Source: an uncultured Aquimarina sp. (lineage in GTDB: Bacteria > Bacteroidota > Bacteroidia > Flavobacteriales > Flavobacteriaceae). Taken from it: 64,000 bases of DNA. Position numbers and translations under genes: made by a program. The DNA is taken from NCBI GenBank assembly GCA_947497175.1, contig CANMFM010000004.1:682001-746000 (forward strand), read 5' to 3'. This document shows positions 45,132 to 54,678 of this stretch, one piece after another. The notes under the pieces are model-generated. The model was given only the letters and a program-made list of their open reading frames with translations. It did no database searches and was not told the DNA's origin. Position 1 is the stretch's first letter; every line of letters starts with the position of its first letter.

Positions 45132-46526
45132 TTAAGAAATATATTCTTTATATACCGCAATAGGAATAAGGGCTGTCCATCCACAAAAATCTTTTTTTGC
45201 AGGCATACCGTATGAGACTAAATCCGGAGCATAGTTTTCCCAAAAAGTACCTGTTGCGACAAATACTTCAGCAACCGAGGAATAGGTTTTTTCTGCCAGT
45301 CGTTTGGCTACATCATGCTGTTCACAAACTGTTAGCCCTTTTAAAACCATATATGATGTTGGTGCCCATACACCGCCACGCCAATAGTCACCCCAACCTT
45401 TATAATCTTCATCATCAGCAGATAGTGCTGGTAAGGGAGTAGGTCTTCCAAATTCTTTTGGATTTTCAAGATGTGCTAAAAATGGTTTCATTCTGTTTTT
45501 GGGAACCACTTTTGCCAATAGTGCCCAATACATACCTATATGTTTGCGCGGAATTTGTTTATCAAAACCTAAATCATAATACACTTGATCATCTTCATTC
45601 CAGCACAACTCATTTACCGCAGTAGCTATATTATTATGAATCGAAGTATATTCTTTTATGTCCTTCTTAGACTTATCTATTAGTTGAGCTATGGTTTTGA
45701 GCTGATCTGCCAGCATAGCCATCTGGCAAGAGAAATCTACCAACCTGCCTTGTTTATTCCAAACACCTTGTAATGTTTTGGGATATTCTGCAACAAATGT
45801 ATTTAGCTTTACTTCTCCAGGAGCACTCATTTTTTCTAATTTTTCGCCCAACTCATGATGAGTCAATCCGTTACCATGGTTATCCCAACCCTGGGGATAT
45901 CGTTGGATGTTATCCATTCCCATTCCTAGGGTATCTGCATAAAAAAGATGATCTTCTGTCTGGTATGTCTTTACCAAAAACTCAAAATTCTTTTTGAGAA
46001 TGGGATACACTTTTTTTAGCCGTTCTTTATCTTCTGTAATCGAATATATCTCTAACTCGGCAAATGCTAATAATGGAGGGTTTATAGAAACAGGGTGATC
46101 TTTTGACCAAAGCGGTGATCCATCATGTCGATATTCTCTACATATGTATCCATCTTTTTCCATTTGTTCATAAAAATTATCCAAAGCCTGATAGACCGGT
46201 AACTCATCTAAGTGATATTTTGCAAAACATACCATAAAACAGGTATCCCAAAGGAAAATATTCTGAGAAAATGCAGCATCAATAAACGGTTTCTTGAAAA
46301 AAGTTTCGGTATCTCCTCCACGCACTTTGGTTTTAGTAATTTCTAAAGCTGTATCGTACATTTGTTTTGATACCTCAGGAGTGACTTTAAATGCTGAAGG
46401 GCAATCCTTATTTACCTTTTCTTCAGTTTTTACGGTTTCATCTTTTGTCGTACATCCATACACTCCTGCCAGGCTTAAGGTTCCTGCAGCAATTCCAATT
46501 TTTTTTGTAAAGTCTCTTCTTTTCAT
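45132..46526 (-). CDS. Trehalase-like (GH37/GH63-type) glycosidase lipoprotein
   Basis: 464 residues. The N-terminus MKRRDFTKKIGIAAGTLSLAGVYGC combines a twin-arginine motif with a lipobox Cys25. The body is an alpha/alpha toroid with FLWDTCFMVCFAKYHL, PQGWDNHG and WGDYWRGGVWAPTSYM, matching the trehalase/GH63 family. It likely hydrolyses an alpha-linked disaccharide or oligosaccharide outside the inner membrane. The exact substrate cannot be told. Confidence 0.8.
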   Translation of the reverse strand: MKRRDFTKKIGIAAGTLSLAGVYGCTTKDETVKTEEKVNKDCPSAFKVTPEVSKQMYDTALEITKTKVRGGDTETFFKKPFIDAAFSQNIFLWDTCFMVCFAKYHLDELPVYQALDNFYEQMEKDGYICREYRHDGSPLWSKDHPVSINPPLLAFAELEIYSITEDKERLKKVYPILKKNFEFLVKTYQTEDHLFYADTLGMGMDNIQRYPQGWDNHGNGLTHHELGEKLEKMSAPGEVKLNTFVAEYPKTLQGVWNKQGRLVDFSCQMAMLADQLKTIAQLIDKSKKDIKEYTSIHNNIATAVNELCWNEDDQVYYDLGFDKQIPRKHIGMYWALLAKVVPKNRMKPFLAHLENPKEFGRPTPLPALSADDEDYKGWGDYWRGGVWAPTSYMVLKGLTVCEQHDVAKRLAEKTYSSVAEVFVATGTFWENYAPDLVSYGMPAKKDFCGWTALIPIAVYKEYIS

Positions 46527-46701
46527 GATATACCGGTTTATTTTTGCTTTTTAACGGCTTGTTGAAGACCTAATTTCGATACATTTTTCTTCATTTAATT
46601 GCAAATGCCCTCTTTTACGATTGCCTTTGACCAAATACAACTATAGACCCACTCACGTTGTTTATTTCCAGAAAGTTACACAATAGAAGCTGTTCAACAA
46701 A

Positions 46702-46728
46702 AAAAGCACCCCGTGATGGAGTGCTTTT
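46702..46728 (-). terminator. Terminator of the aldehyde dehydrogenase gene
   Basis: 8-bp perfect outer stem (46702-46709 with 46721-46728) and a T-run on the minus strand, about 28 bp past the stop. The gap 46527-46755 holds nothing else I recognise. Confidence 0.75.
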
Positions 46729-46755
46729 AACTATTTTATAAGAAATACAAACAAA

Positions 46756-48309
46756 CTACAGATCAAATTTGATTCCTTGTGCTAAAGGCAATTCTGTAGT
46801 ATAGTTTATCGTATTTGTTTGCCGTCTCATGTATATTTTCCAGGCATCTGATCCAGATTCGCGACCGCCTCCAGTTTCTTTTTCACCACCAAAAGCGCCA
46901 CCAATCTCAGCACCAGACGTACCAATATTTACATTGGCAATACCACAATCAGATCCTGCGTGTGATAAGAAACGTTCTGCTTCTCTTAAATTATTGGTCA
47001 TGATTGCAGATGATAATCCTTGTGCTACACCATTTTGAACTTCGATTGCATCTTCTACATCACCATTATATTTCAAAAGATATAATACTGGTGCAAAGGT
47101 TTCGTGCTGCACTATTTCAAAAGAGTTATTAGCTTCGGCAATAGCTGGTTTTACATAGCATCCACTTTCATACCCTTCTCCAGAAAGCACTCCACCTTCA
47201 ACAACAATATTTCCTCCTTCTTGTACCACTTTTTCAAGAGCATTTTGATATCCTTTTACAGCATCTGTATCAATTAATGGCCCCACATGATTGTTTTCAT
47301 CAAGAGGGTTTCCTATTCGTAGTTGTCCATATGCATCTACTACTGCTTTTTTCACTTTATCATAAATAGAATCGTGAATAATCAATCTACGGGTTGATGT
47401 ACAACGCTGCCCCGCGGTACCTACAGCTCCAAAAACAGCTCCAATAACCGTCATTTTTATATCGGCATCCGGGGTAACGATAATGGCATTGTTCCCGCCA
47501 AGTTCTAAAAGAGATTTCCCTAAACGTTGTCCAACAGTTGCTGCCACAATTTTACCCATTCGGGTAGATCCTGTTGCAGAGACCAAAGGAACACGTTTAT
47601 CTGTGGTCATCATCTCGCCTACTTTGTAATCGCCATTGATTAAACAGGAAATTCCTTCTGGTAAATTATTATCTTTTAAAACTTTAGCAATAATATTCTG
47701 GCAGGCGATCCCGCATAAAGGTGTTTTTTCGCTTGGTTTCCAAACGCATACATCACCACAAATCCACGCTAATGCTGTGTTCCATGCCCAAACCGCTACT
47801 GGAAAATTAAAAGCAGAAATAATCCCAACTATTCCAAGTGGGTGATATTGCTCATACATTCTATGTCCTGGGCGTTCTGAGTGCATTGTTAATCCATGTA
47901 ATTGCCTTGATAACCCAACAGCAAAATCGCAGATATCAATCATTTCTTGTACTTCACCAAGACCTTCTTGATATGATTTCCCCATCTCGTAAGAAACCAG
48001 TTTACCCAGAGGCTCTTTTAGTTTTCTTAGTTCTTCTCCAAATTGCCTTACAATCTCTCCTCGTTGTGGAGCAGGCATTACCCTCCAGGATTTGAATGCT
48101 TTTGTTGCAGTTTGAATTACTTCTTCATAATCTTCTTTTGTAGTCACCTCTACGTTACCAATTAACTCTCCATCTACCGGTGAGTGCGATGAAATTGTCT
48201 CTTTTGAAGAAAGCCAATTTGTACCTGTTGAAGTTCCTTTATTATGATCTGAAACACCTAATTGTTGAAGTGCTTCCTGAATTCCGAAATCTACTATTGT
48301 CGTTGCCAT
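46756..48309 (-). CDS. Aldehyde dehydrogenase, ALDH7/alpha-aminoadipic semialdehyde type
   Basis: 517 residues. ALDH motifs are FNFPVAVWAWNTALAW, the catalytic Glu in LELGGNN and catalytic Cys in FGAVGTAGQRCTSTRRL. The sequence style is that of antiquitin (ALDH7A1), which oxidises alpha-aminoadipic semialdehyde in lysine breakdown. The 3-hydroxyanthranilate dioxygenase gene 156 bp upstream suggests it may instead or also oxidise a semialdehyde of the kynurenine route. Context only; no substrate motif decides it. Confidence 0.9.
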   Translation of the reverse strand: MATTIVDFGIQEALQQLGVSDHNKGTSTGTNWLSSKETISSHSPVDGELIGNVEVTTKEDYEEVIQTATKAFKSWRVMPAPQRGEIVRQFGEELRKLKEPLGKLVSYEMGKSYQEGLGEVQEMIDICDFAVGLSRQLHGLTMHSERPGHRMYEQYHPLGIVGIISAFNFPVAVWAWNTALAWICGDVCVWKPSEKTPLCGIACQNIIAKVLKDNNLPEGISCLINGDYKVGEMMTTDKRVPLVSATGSTRMGKIVAATVGQRLGKSLLELGGNNAIIVTPDADIKMTVIGAVFGAVGTAGQRCTSTRRLIIHDSIYDKVKKAVVDAYGQLRIGNPLDENNHVGPLIDTDAVKGYQNALEKVVQEGGNIVVEGGVLSGEGYESGCYVKPAIAEANNSFEIVQHETFAPVLYLLKYNGDVEDAIEVQNGVAQGLSSAIMTNNLREAERFLSHAGSDCGIANVNIGTSGAEIGGAFGGEKETGGGRESGSDAWKIYMRRQTNTINYTTELPLAQGIKFDL

Positions 48310-48465
48310 GATGTTTTTACTTTTAAAAAGGTAAAGATACAGTGTTTTGCAGATAAATTAAATTTTGATCGATTCTAAAGTCAATTTTGAATGAATTTTT
48401 AAAAAATCACAGTTAAAAAAATCAATTTAACAAAAAAATAAAAATTTACATGTTGATTTGACTCC

Positions 48466-49005
48466 TTACTCTTCAGATATAAATCGTTGATCAGTTGGCA
48501 TCTCGGTACTACAATTAGCACAGGTTCTTAATGTTTTGCTTTTATAAAAATGTTTAAAGTGTTTCAGAAAATCTTTTTCGATATCAGTCAACCTGAAATA
48601 CACCTCATGTAGTTTATGATTACAATTATCACAAAACCACAATAATCCATCTTTTGCTTCCGGATCCACTCGCTTTCTCTCAATCACTAAACCAATAGAT
48701 CCTTTATGGCGAACCGGAGAGTGGGGTACTTTGGCAGGGTGCAAATACATATCCCCTGGCCCAAGAGCCATTGTTTTCTTTTCTCCACCTTCTTGAATAT
48801 GCACTTCTATAGTACCTTCTAACTGATAGAAAAGTTCTTCGGTCTCGTTGTAATGATAATCTTTTCTGGCATTGGGGCCCGCTACAATCATCACAATATA
48901 ATCTCCTGATTCTTTATATAGATTTTTATTACCTACCGGGGGTTTGAGTATGTCTCTATTTTCTTCTACCCACTGAGTAAGATTGAATGGTTTTTGAATC
49001 GCCAT
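48466..49005 (-). CDS. nbaC: 3-Hydroxyanthranilate 3,4-dioxygenase
   Basis: 179 residues from the ATG at 49005; the longer frame has no sensible extension. It is a cupin with His51, Glu57 and His95 as iron ligands. The bacterial rubredoxin-like second site is present: Cys125/128 (CDNC) and Cys162/165 (CANC). It opens the ring of 3-hydroxyanthranilate in the kynurenine pathway toward quinolinate and NAD, or in catabolism. The other kynurenine genes are not in the window. Confidence 0.95.
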   Translation of the reverse strand: MAIQKPFNLTQWVEENRDILKPPVGNKNLYKESGDYIVMIVAGPNARKDYHYNETEELFYQLEGTIEVHIQEGGEKKTMALGPGDMYLHPAKVPHSPVRHKGSIGLVIERKRVDPEAKDGLLWFCDNCNHKLHEVYFRLTDIEKDFLKHFKHFYKSKTLRTCANCSTEMPTDQRFISEE

Positions 49006-49105
49006 ATAATACTTTTTAAGAGCTATAAAAGTAAGCAATTGCTTGCAAAAAGTCTTGAGAAATTTTTGACAAAAACTAGAATGTATCTTCCTTCGTTGCA
49101 GAGAA

Positions 49106-49327
49106 CACCCATAATTCGGTCTTAGGGGTTGATTAAAAAAAGTCAAATCGAGAAATTTTTTATAATGACCACTCCTCACTGCTCGAGATGACATGAAGAA
49201 AAATTATATAGATCCTTCGAGACACTTGGGATGACAAGGTTTTTGATTGAAGATTTACTTGTCTTTGGATACAATTTTCTATCAAAAATCTTTCTGACTG
49301 TCGTAAATTTTCTTATGCCGAACTCAG
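49106..49327 (+). repeat. 220-bp intergenic repeat, copy 1
   Basis: Aligned by eye to 54679-54898 in inverted orientation. Shared landmarks include TTCGGTCTTAGGGGTTGATT, the TTTTTTATAATGACC block, a GATCCTTCGA segment and TCTGACTG-CGTAAATTTTCTTA at the other end. It contains no ORF. The flanks 49006-49105 and 49328-49383 hold no gene either. Confidence 0.8.
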
Positions 49328-49383
49328 ATTAATAATTAAAAGAAATAACGCTTTTCTTTATAATGAATATATGATTAAAAAGA

Positions 49384-49418
49384 AATCGCTCAAACAAGAT
49401 TTCTCCTGTAGAGCGATT
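49384..49418 (-). terminator. Possible terminator of the 310-residue lipoprotein gene
   Basis: 8-bp stem (49384-49391 with 49411-49418) with a 19-nt loop and TTTTT on the minus strand beyond it, 60 bp past the stop. The long loop makes it weaker. Confidence 0.5.
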
Positions 49419-49477
49419 CCCAACTAAATAACCAACCAAAAAATTTGTGTTGTAAAGTGCTACCTTACTTTTTATTT

Positions 49478-50410
49478 TTAAAGCGTTCTTAATTTAAGAT
49501 CTGCTTTTTTAATTCGTTTTGTTTCGTTTTGAACTTTTTTACCGTTTTTACCGTTTTTAGAGTTCTTGAATAGCAAGTGTCCTCTTCCCTTGAATTGATA
49601 CACTGTACCTGATCTTGGGTGTAATAATTCTATTTCACTGTCATTAATAACGGATAACTCAAAGAATTCATTGTCCAAAAAGCTGTAATCAAGTGTTAAA
49701 GTTTTCCTATAAAAATTATCTGCTATATCATAAACCTCGTAATGTCCCATATAATCATAAAAGATATCGTTAATCGGTGTTCCATTAGGATCTTCTGAAC
49801 TTTTAAAATTGTCTCCAGATCCATAATACAAGAATTGCAAATAGTTTTCATTGTCAAACTCGTTTAGCGCACCATATTCGCTAGTATATACTTTTTCCCA
49901 TGTTTCATATTCCTGAAGGAAATAATGAATATTATCATAAAACACTCTATCATAATCAAAAGTATTTCTTTGATGCCCTATCAAATAATAGCTCGTGTTG
50001 GTAACTCCGTCGTACAATTCAATTTGATTATCTGAAAGTTGCGTAACTCCAAGTCTATATACTCCATCAATATCATGATCGATATCTACTTCTGTACGAT
50101 ATGCATCATAATATCCTACATCTAACCCAAAACCATTACCATTGCTACCGATTCCTACCAAATTATTGTTGGCATAAAATGTTCCATTTTTGAAAGAAAC
50201 TGTAAACGCTTTTTGTAAAAACGGTATCTCACCATTCCCTTTTGTACGCTCTATGTCTACATACCAGATTTCATACGTGTTTAAGACTTCATCAAGTGTA
50301 ACAATAGGTTCTTCGATAAATACATCTTCTTCGATAACAACTTCTGCTACACAGGAGGTTAACAACATGGATCCTATAAGGATCACCGAAAGTAATTTTA
50401 GCGTTTTCAT
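49478..50410 (-). CDS. Hypothetical lipoprotein, 310 residues
   Basis: ATG at 50410 opens a signal peptide with lipobox LTSC (Cys20). The first part (about 21-60) is acidic. The rest is beta-rich and aromatic, with many Tyr/Asp, and the tail is Lys-rich (KNGKNGKKV). It may be a surface lipoprotein; no family recognised. It lies divergent from gpsA. Confidence 0.8.
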   Translation of the reverse strand: MKTLKLLSVILIGSMLLTSCVAEVVIEEDVFIEEPIVTLDEVLNTYEIWYVDIERTKGNGEIPFLQKAFTVSFKNGTFYANNNLVGIGSNGNGFGLDVGYYDAYRTEVDIDHDIDGVYRLGVTQLSDNQIELYDGVTNTSYYLIGHQRNTFDYDRVFYDNIHYFLQEYETWEKVYTSEYGALNEFDNENYLQFLYYGSGDNFKSSEDPNGTPINDIFYDYMGHYEVYDIADNFYRKTLTLDYSFLDNEFFELSVINDSEIELLHPRSGTVYQFKGRGHLLFKNSKNGKNGKKVQNETKRIKKADLKLRTL

Positions 50411-50508
50411 AAGCTGTGTGTTTTCAAATTCTATTTGTGTAAACCAAAACACATGCCAAACTATTAACAAACTGATTGTCAATCTTTTAATTTAAGCTGT
50501 ATTTTACT

Positions 50509-50516
50509 TATTTTTG
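50509..50516 (+). promoter_or_regulatory. gpsA -7 promoter core
   Basis: TATTTTTG fits TAnnTTTG and lies 17 bp upstream of the gpsA ATG, so the leader would be very short. No TTG at the usual spacing was found. Confidence 0.45.
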
Positions 50517-50532
50517 AGCCACAATCTTTTTT

Positions 50533-51528
50533 ATGGAAAAAAAATTAAAGTTTGCCGTTCTAGGAGGTGGTAGTTGGGCGACAGCTATCGTAAAAATGTT
50601 AACCAACAACCTTGATGAAGTAGGTTGGTACATGCGAAGTGTTTACGCTTTGGAGCACCTTAAGAGGCAATATCATAATCCAAATTATCTTAGCTCTGTT
50701 GAGTTTAAAATAGACCAGCTCAAGCTTACTAATGATATCAATGAGGCTATTGAGCATGCAGATTATCTGATTTTTGCTATCCCATCTGCCTTTTTGCATA
50801 CCGAACTTCAAAAACTTACGGCCTCACTAAAAGATAAAGTGATTTTTTCTGCTATAAAAGGTATTGTTCCCGAAACAGGCCTAATTGTAGGTGAACATTT
50901 TCATGACGAATACAATATCCCCTTCAATAATATTGGAGTGATTACGGGTCCTTGTCATGCAGAAGAAGTAGCACTGGAACGTTTATCTTATCTTACTATA
51001 GCTTCTAATGATGAAGAAAAAGCCAAAATTATGGCGAAGCACTTGAGTAGTGAATATATCAAATGCAAAACCAGTGATGATATTATTGGAACAGAATATG
51101 CAGCAGTACTTAAAAACATCTATGCTGTTGCTGCGGGTATAGCACATGGACTTGGATATGGTGATAATTTTCAAAGTGTATTAATGAGTAATGCCATACG
51201 CGAAATGAAGCGTTTTATTAAAAAAGTGCACAAAATGAAACGTAACATTAATAACTCTGCCTATCTGGGGGATTTATTGGTGACAGGGTATTCTATTTTT
51301 TCCCGTAACAGAATGTTTGGTAATATGATTGGCAAAGGATATACTGTAAAAAGCGCTCAAATGGAAATGAATATGGTGGCAGAAGGATATTATGCCGCCA
51401 AAACAGCCTACGAATTAGACGCAGCCAAAGCAGCCCGAACACCTATCATAGATGCTGTACATGATATTTTATATGAAAATAAGAATCCGAAAAAAGTATT
51501 TAAGAAACTTGCCGATAAGCTAGACTAA
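50533..51528 (+). CDS. gpsA: Glycerol-3-phosphate dehydrogenase [NAD(P)+]
   Basis: 331 residues. Rossmann motif GGGSWATAIVKML (about 9-21), a GPCHAEEVA motif and KNIYAVAAGIAHG. It makes sn-glycerol-3-phosphate from dihydroxyacetone phosphate for phospholipid synthesis. It probably leads a unit of genes running on the same strand to 54482, though the functional link to those genes is not obvious. Confidence 0.96.
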   Translation: MEKKLKFAVLGGGSWATAIVKMLTNNLDEVGWYMRSVYALEHLKRQYHNPNYLSSVEFKIDQLKLTNDINEAIEHADYLIFAIPSAFLHTELQKLTASLKDKVIFSAIKGIVPETGLIVGEHFHDEYNIPFNNIGVITGPCHAEEVALERLSYLTIASNDEEKAKIMAKHLSSEYIKCKTSDDIIGTEYAAVLKNIYAVAAGIAHGLGYGDNFQSVLMSNAIREMKRFIKKVHKMKRNINNSAYLGDLLVTGYSIFSRNRMFGNMIGKGYTVKSAQMEMNMVAEGYYAAKTAYELDAAKAARTPIIDAVHDILYENKNPKKVFKKLADKLD

Positions 51529-51567
51529 TTATCCTTATCTTCATAGCGCTTAATTTATGCTGATTCT

Positions 51568-52029
51568 ATGAAGCAACTTATCAAAACATTCTACACTGGT
51601 TTAAGTGAACTAGACCCAGATAAAATGGTGTCTTGTTATCATAAGAATATCGTTTTTGAAGATCCCGCATTTGGAAAACTCAAAGGAGATCGTGCCAAAA
51701 GCATGTGGCGAATGCTTTGTAAAAATGCCAGTAACTTTAAGGTCGAATTTTCTCAAGTTGAGGCTAATGAACAAAATGGTACTGCGCATTGGGAGGCATG
51801 GTATACCTTTAGCAAAACAGGAAGACAGGTTCATAACAGTATTGATGCTACATTTGAATTTAAGGACGGTAAAATCATAAAACATACCGATTATTTTAAT
51901 CTACATCGCTGGGCATCTCAAGCCTTGGGATGGAAAGGACAACTATTGGGTGCTACTGGTTTTTTTAAGAAAAAGCTAAATCAACAAACCAATAGAATGC
52001 TTGATAAATTTATAAATAACAACCCCTAA
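51568..52029 (+). CDS. NTF2/SnoaL-like protein A
   Basis: 153 residues, cone-shaped NTF2-like fold pattern: YTGLSELDPDKMVSCYHKNIVFEDPAFG at the start, FEFKDGKIIKHTDYFNLHRWASQALGWKGQLLG in the second half. These domains bind small ligands or act as isomerases. Its neighbour at 52039 is a paralogue. Function unknown. Confidence 0.85.
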   Translation: MKQLIKTFYTGLSELDPDKMVSCYHKNIVFEDPAFGKLKGDRAKSMWRMLCKNASNFKVEFSQVEANEQNGTAHWEAWYTFSKTGRQVHNSIDATFEFKDGKIIKHTDYFNLHRWASQALGWKGQLLGATGFFKKKLNQQTNRMLDKFINNNP

Positions 52030-52038
52030 CATATATCT

Positions 52039-52497
52039 ATGAAAAAGGCTATTGAAAGTTTTTATACCGCTTTGGACAATCATGACATAGATGCTATGGT
52101 ATCTTATTATCATGATGATATAGTTTTTGAAGACCCTATTTTTGGTAAACTCGAAGGTCTCAAAGCTAAAAAAATGTGGTATTGGCTTTCTGAAAACGGA
52201 AAAGATCTCACGGTAAAATTTTCAGATATAAAAGCCGATGATCATAAGGGTTCTGCATATTGGGAGGCAAGATATACTTTTGGAACCAGAAAAAGACCCG
52301 TATTAAATAGAGTAAACTCTTCTTTCGAGTTTAAAGATGGTAAGATTATAAAACATATCGATGACTACAGCTTACACAGATGGGCATCACAGGCCATGGG
52401 TTGGAAAGGAAAAGTGATCGGTGGCTCCAGTTACTTTAGAAGAAAGATCCAATATCGATCCAGTCGATTACTCGACAAATTTAACATTAATGTATAG
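52039..52497 (+). CDS. NTF2/SnoaL-like protein B, paralogue of A
   Basis: 152 residues, starting 9 bp after its paralogue. Same layout: YTALDNHDIDAMVSYYHDDIVFEDPIFGKL and FKDGKIIKHIDDYSLHRWASQAMGWKGK. Clear tandem duplication with about half of residues identical by eye. Function unknown. Confidence 0.85.
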   Translation: MKKAIESFYTALDNHDIDAMVSYYHDDIVFEDPIFGKLEGLKAKKMWYWLSENGKDLTVKFSDIKADDHKGSAYWEARYTFGTRKRPVLNRVNSSFEFKDGKIIKHIDDYSLHRWASQAMGWKGKVIGGSSYFRRKIQYRSSRLLDKFNINV

Positions 52498-52506
52498 TCT
52501 GTGGCT

Positions 52507-53355
52507 ATGAAAAAATTAGAACTTGAATCTCCCTTAGTTTCCGCTTCTTGGCTTTTAGAACATTTAGACCATCCGGATCTCATTATTTTGGATGCTACGA
52601 TTAAAAAAGTAGCAAACGATAGTAACGAAAATTATCCAGAAGTAAGGATACAGAATGCTCGTTTTTTCGACATCAAAACAACCTTTTCAGATACCACCAA
52701 CGATATCCCTAATATGCTACCCTCTCCCGAAGCATTTTCTGAGGCTTGCCAAAATTTAGGGATAAGTAATCATCATAAAATTGTGGTCTATGATAAAATC
52801 GGTATATACTCTAGCGCAAGAGTCTGGTGGATGTTCAAAATTATGGGGCATCAAAATATTGTGGTGCTCAATGGAGGTTTGCCGGCCTGGCAACAACAAA
52901 ATTTACCCATTGAACCTGAAATCAATAAAGCAGAATACAATTCGGGAAATTTTAAGGCTTCTTTTCATTCAAAACTTGTTGTAGATGCGAAAAGCGTCTT
53001 AAATGAAATCCATAATGATACAACCCTAATTCTTGATGCACGCTCACCAGGAAGATTTACAGCTCAAGAACCAGAACCCAGAGCAAATCTTAAAGGTGGC
53101 CATATCCCAAACTCGATAAATTTGCATTACAAAGACTTGTTGCAAGAAGGGCATATGCGTTCTGTAACCGAGATAAAAGAAATTCTTAATGATTTTAATA
53201 TTGAAAATAAAAAACTGATCTTTACCTGCGGATCCGGAATAACTGCATGTATTATCATGCTAGCCGCTCAACTGGCAGGATACAATAAGGTATCGGTTTA
53301 TGATGGATCGTGGAGTGAATGGGGGCAGTTAAATTATGTTCCTATTGAATGTTAA
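52507..53355 (+). CDS. Sulfurtransferase (thiosulfate/3-mercaptopyruvate type)
   Basis: 282 residues from the ATG at 52507 (GTG at 52501 is possible). Two rhodanese domains, the second with active site Cys241 in CGSGITA, a loop like that of 3-mercaptopyruvate sulfurtransferase. It moves sulfane sulfur to a thiol or cyanide acceptor. It begins 9 bp after the NTF2-like paralogue B, so probably co-transcribed. Confidence 0.93.
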   Translation: MKKLELESPLVSASWLLEHLDHPDLIILDATIKKVANDSNENYPEVRIQNARFFDIKTTFSDTTNDIPNMLPSPEAFSEACQNLGISNHHKIVVYDKIGIYSSARVWWMFKIMGHQNIVVLNGGLPAWQQQNLPIEPEINKAEYNSGNFKASFHSKLVVDAKSVLNEIHNDTTLILDARSPGRFTAQEPEPRANLKGGHIPNSINLHYKDLLQEGHMRSVTEIKEILNDFNIENKKLIFTCGSGITACIIMLAAQLAGYNKVSVYDGSWSEWGQLNYVPIEC

Positions 53356-53384
53356 TTGCACACGAATAATCACGCAACACGACT

Positions 53385-54482
53385 ATGAAATATTTTTCTC
53401 TTCTACTCTTAACTTTAGTACTTACAATTTCTGTACATGCTCAGGATAAAAAATTTGATTTAGATGATTTTTACACAGATAATCCCGCATTAGATCATAC
53501 AGTAGATTCAATTTATAACACGTTGTCTCAAAAACAAAGAATTGCTCAAATGATTATTAGTTGTACAGGTGAATTAGGAAAACCTGAAACTGTTGTAAAA
53601 AAGCTTGCTGAAGATGATATTATTGGCGGAGTAGTATTTTTAAAGGGCAATAAGAAAACACATACTGAAACGATTGATGAACTTAATTCAATTTCGAAAG
53701 AAAAGAAAACCTTACCTCTTATTTTTAGTATGGATGCAGAACCTAGTTTATTTGCCAGTAGAATTAAAGGCGCAAAAGATGTTGGTAAAACCATTGATAT
53801 TAAAACAAATGCACAATCCGATTCTGTAGTTAACATTATTAATCAAGAACTCAAAGAGATTGGTGTGCACCATAATTTTGCCCCAGTGTTAGATATTAGT
53901 CCCAGCAATGAAGCGATCAAATCACGTAGTTATGGCAATAATAAAGATTCTGTAATCAATCTGGCAAATCGATTTATTAAATGTACTCAAGAAGGTGGTA
54001 TTATTGCTACGGCAAAACATTTTCCCGGCCATGGGTTAGTCAAAGGTGATACTCATAAACAAAGCGTATATATCGATGGCCCTTTACAAGAAATAGATAA
54101 TTACAAACCCATTATTGCCAACGGTGTTTTATCAATTATGATTGCTCATATTACTGTAATTAATAATGATATATTTGGCACTAACGGATTGCCATCCAGC
54201 TGTTCTAGAAGAATAATTACCGACTTATTAAAAGACGGGATGTGTTTTGAAGGAATTATTGTCTCTGATGCATTGAATATAATGAAAGCCGTTACGATCT
54301 TAGATAACGCTCCTCTACTCGCTTCAAAAGCAGGTTGCGATATGATCCTTATGCCAAAAGATGAAGAAGCAACCATGAAGTCTATTCTGGCAGAAATTGA
54401 AACTGATAAAGATTATAACAAACAAGTTGTTAAATCAGTAAAAAAAATATTGCGTCTAAAAGTCTGTGCAGGGATAATTTAA
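53385..54482 (+). CDS. Secreted GH3-type glycosidase (NagZ-like)
   Basis: 365 residues. Signal peptide (about 1-20). GH3 N-terminal domain with KHFPGHG (211-217) and the likely catalytic Asp295 in IIVSDALNIM. This is the NagZ/beta-N-acetylhexosaminidase branch, which clips GlcNAc from muropeptides or chitin oligomers. Short and lacking the second GH3 domain, as in NagZ. Confidence 0.9.
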   Translation: MKYFSLLLLTLVLTISVHAQDKKFDLDDFYTDNPALDHTVDSIYNTLSQKQRIAQMIISCTGELGKPETVVKKLAEDDIIGGVVFLKGNKKTHTETIDELNSISKEKKTLPLIFSMDAEPSLFASRIKGAKDVGKTIDIKTNAQSDSVVNIINQELKEIGVHHNFAPVLDISPSNEAIKSRSYGNNKDSVINLANRFIKCTQEGGIIATAKHFPGHGLVKGDTHKQSVYIDGPLQEIDNYKPIIANGVLSIMIAHITVINNDIFGTNGLPSSCSRRIITDLLKDGMCFEGIIVSDALNIMKAVTILDNAPLLASKAGCDMILMPKDEEATMKSILAEIETDKDYNKQVVKSVKKILRLKVCAGII

Positions 54483-54678
54483 TCTTACGGGTCAATAGTA
54501 AAATTTAAACCCAGGATCTTTATTAAGAATATAATACTACTACTGTTATACCTACGCTCCTTAAATAAGCTATTTTACTGCTTAGCATCAATTTACAATA
54601 CAAAATGTACGTTTACACAGGAGAATTACCTGAGTACTACCCGTGCTAAAATACGCTGGTATATTAACCTCTCCATCT

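Noticed and set aside
49006-49194. N-terminal extension of 3-hydroxyanthranilate dioxygenase
   Set aside because: The extra 63 residues overlap the dispersed repeat and are unlike the family; the ATG at 49005 matches the known N-terminus.
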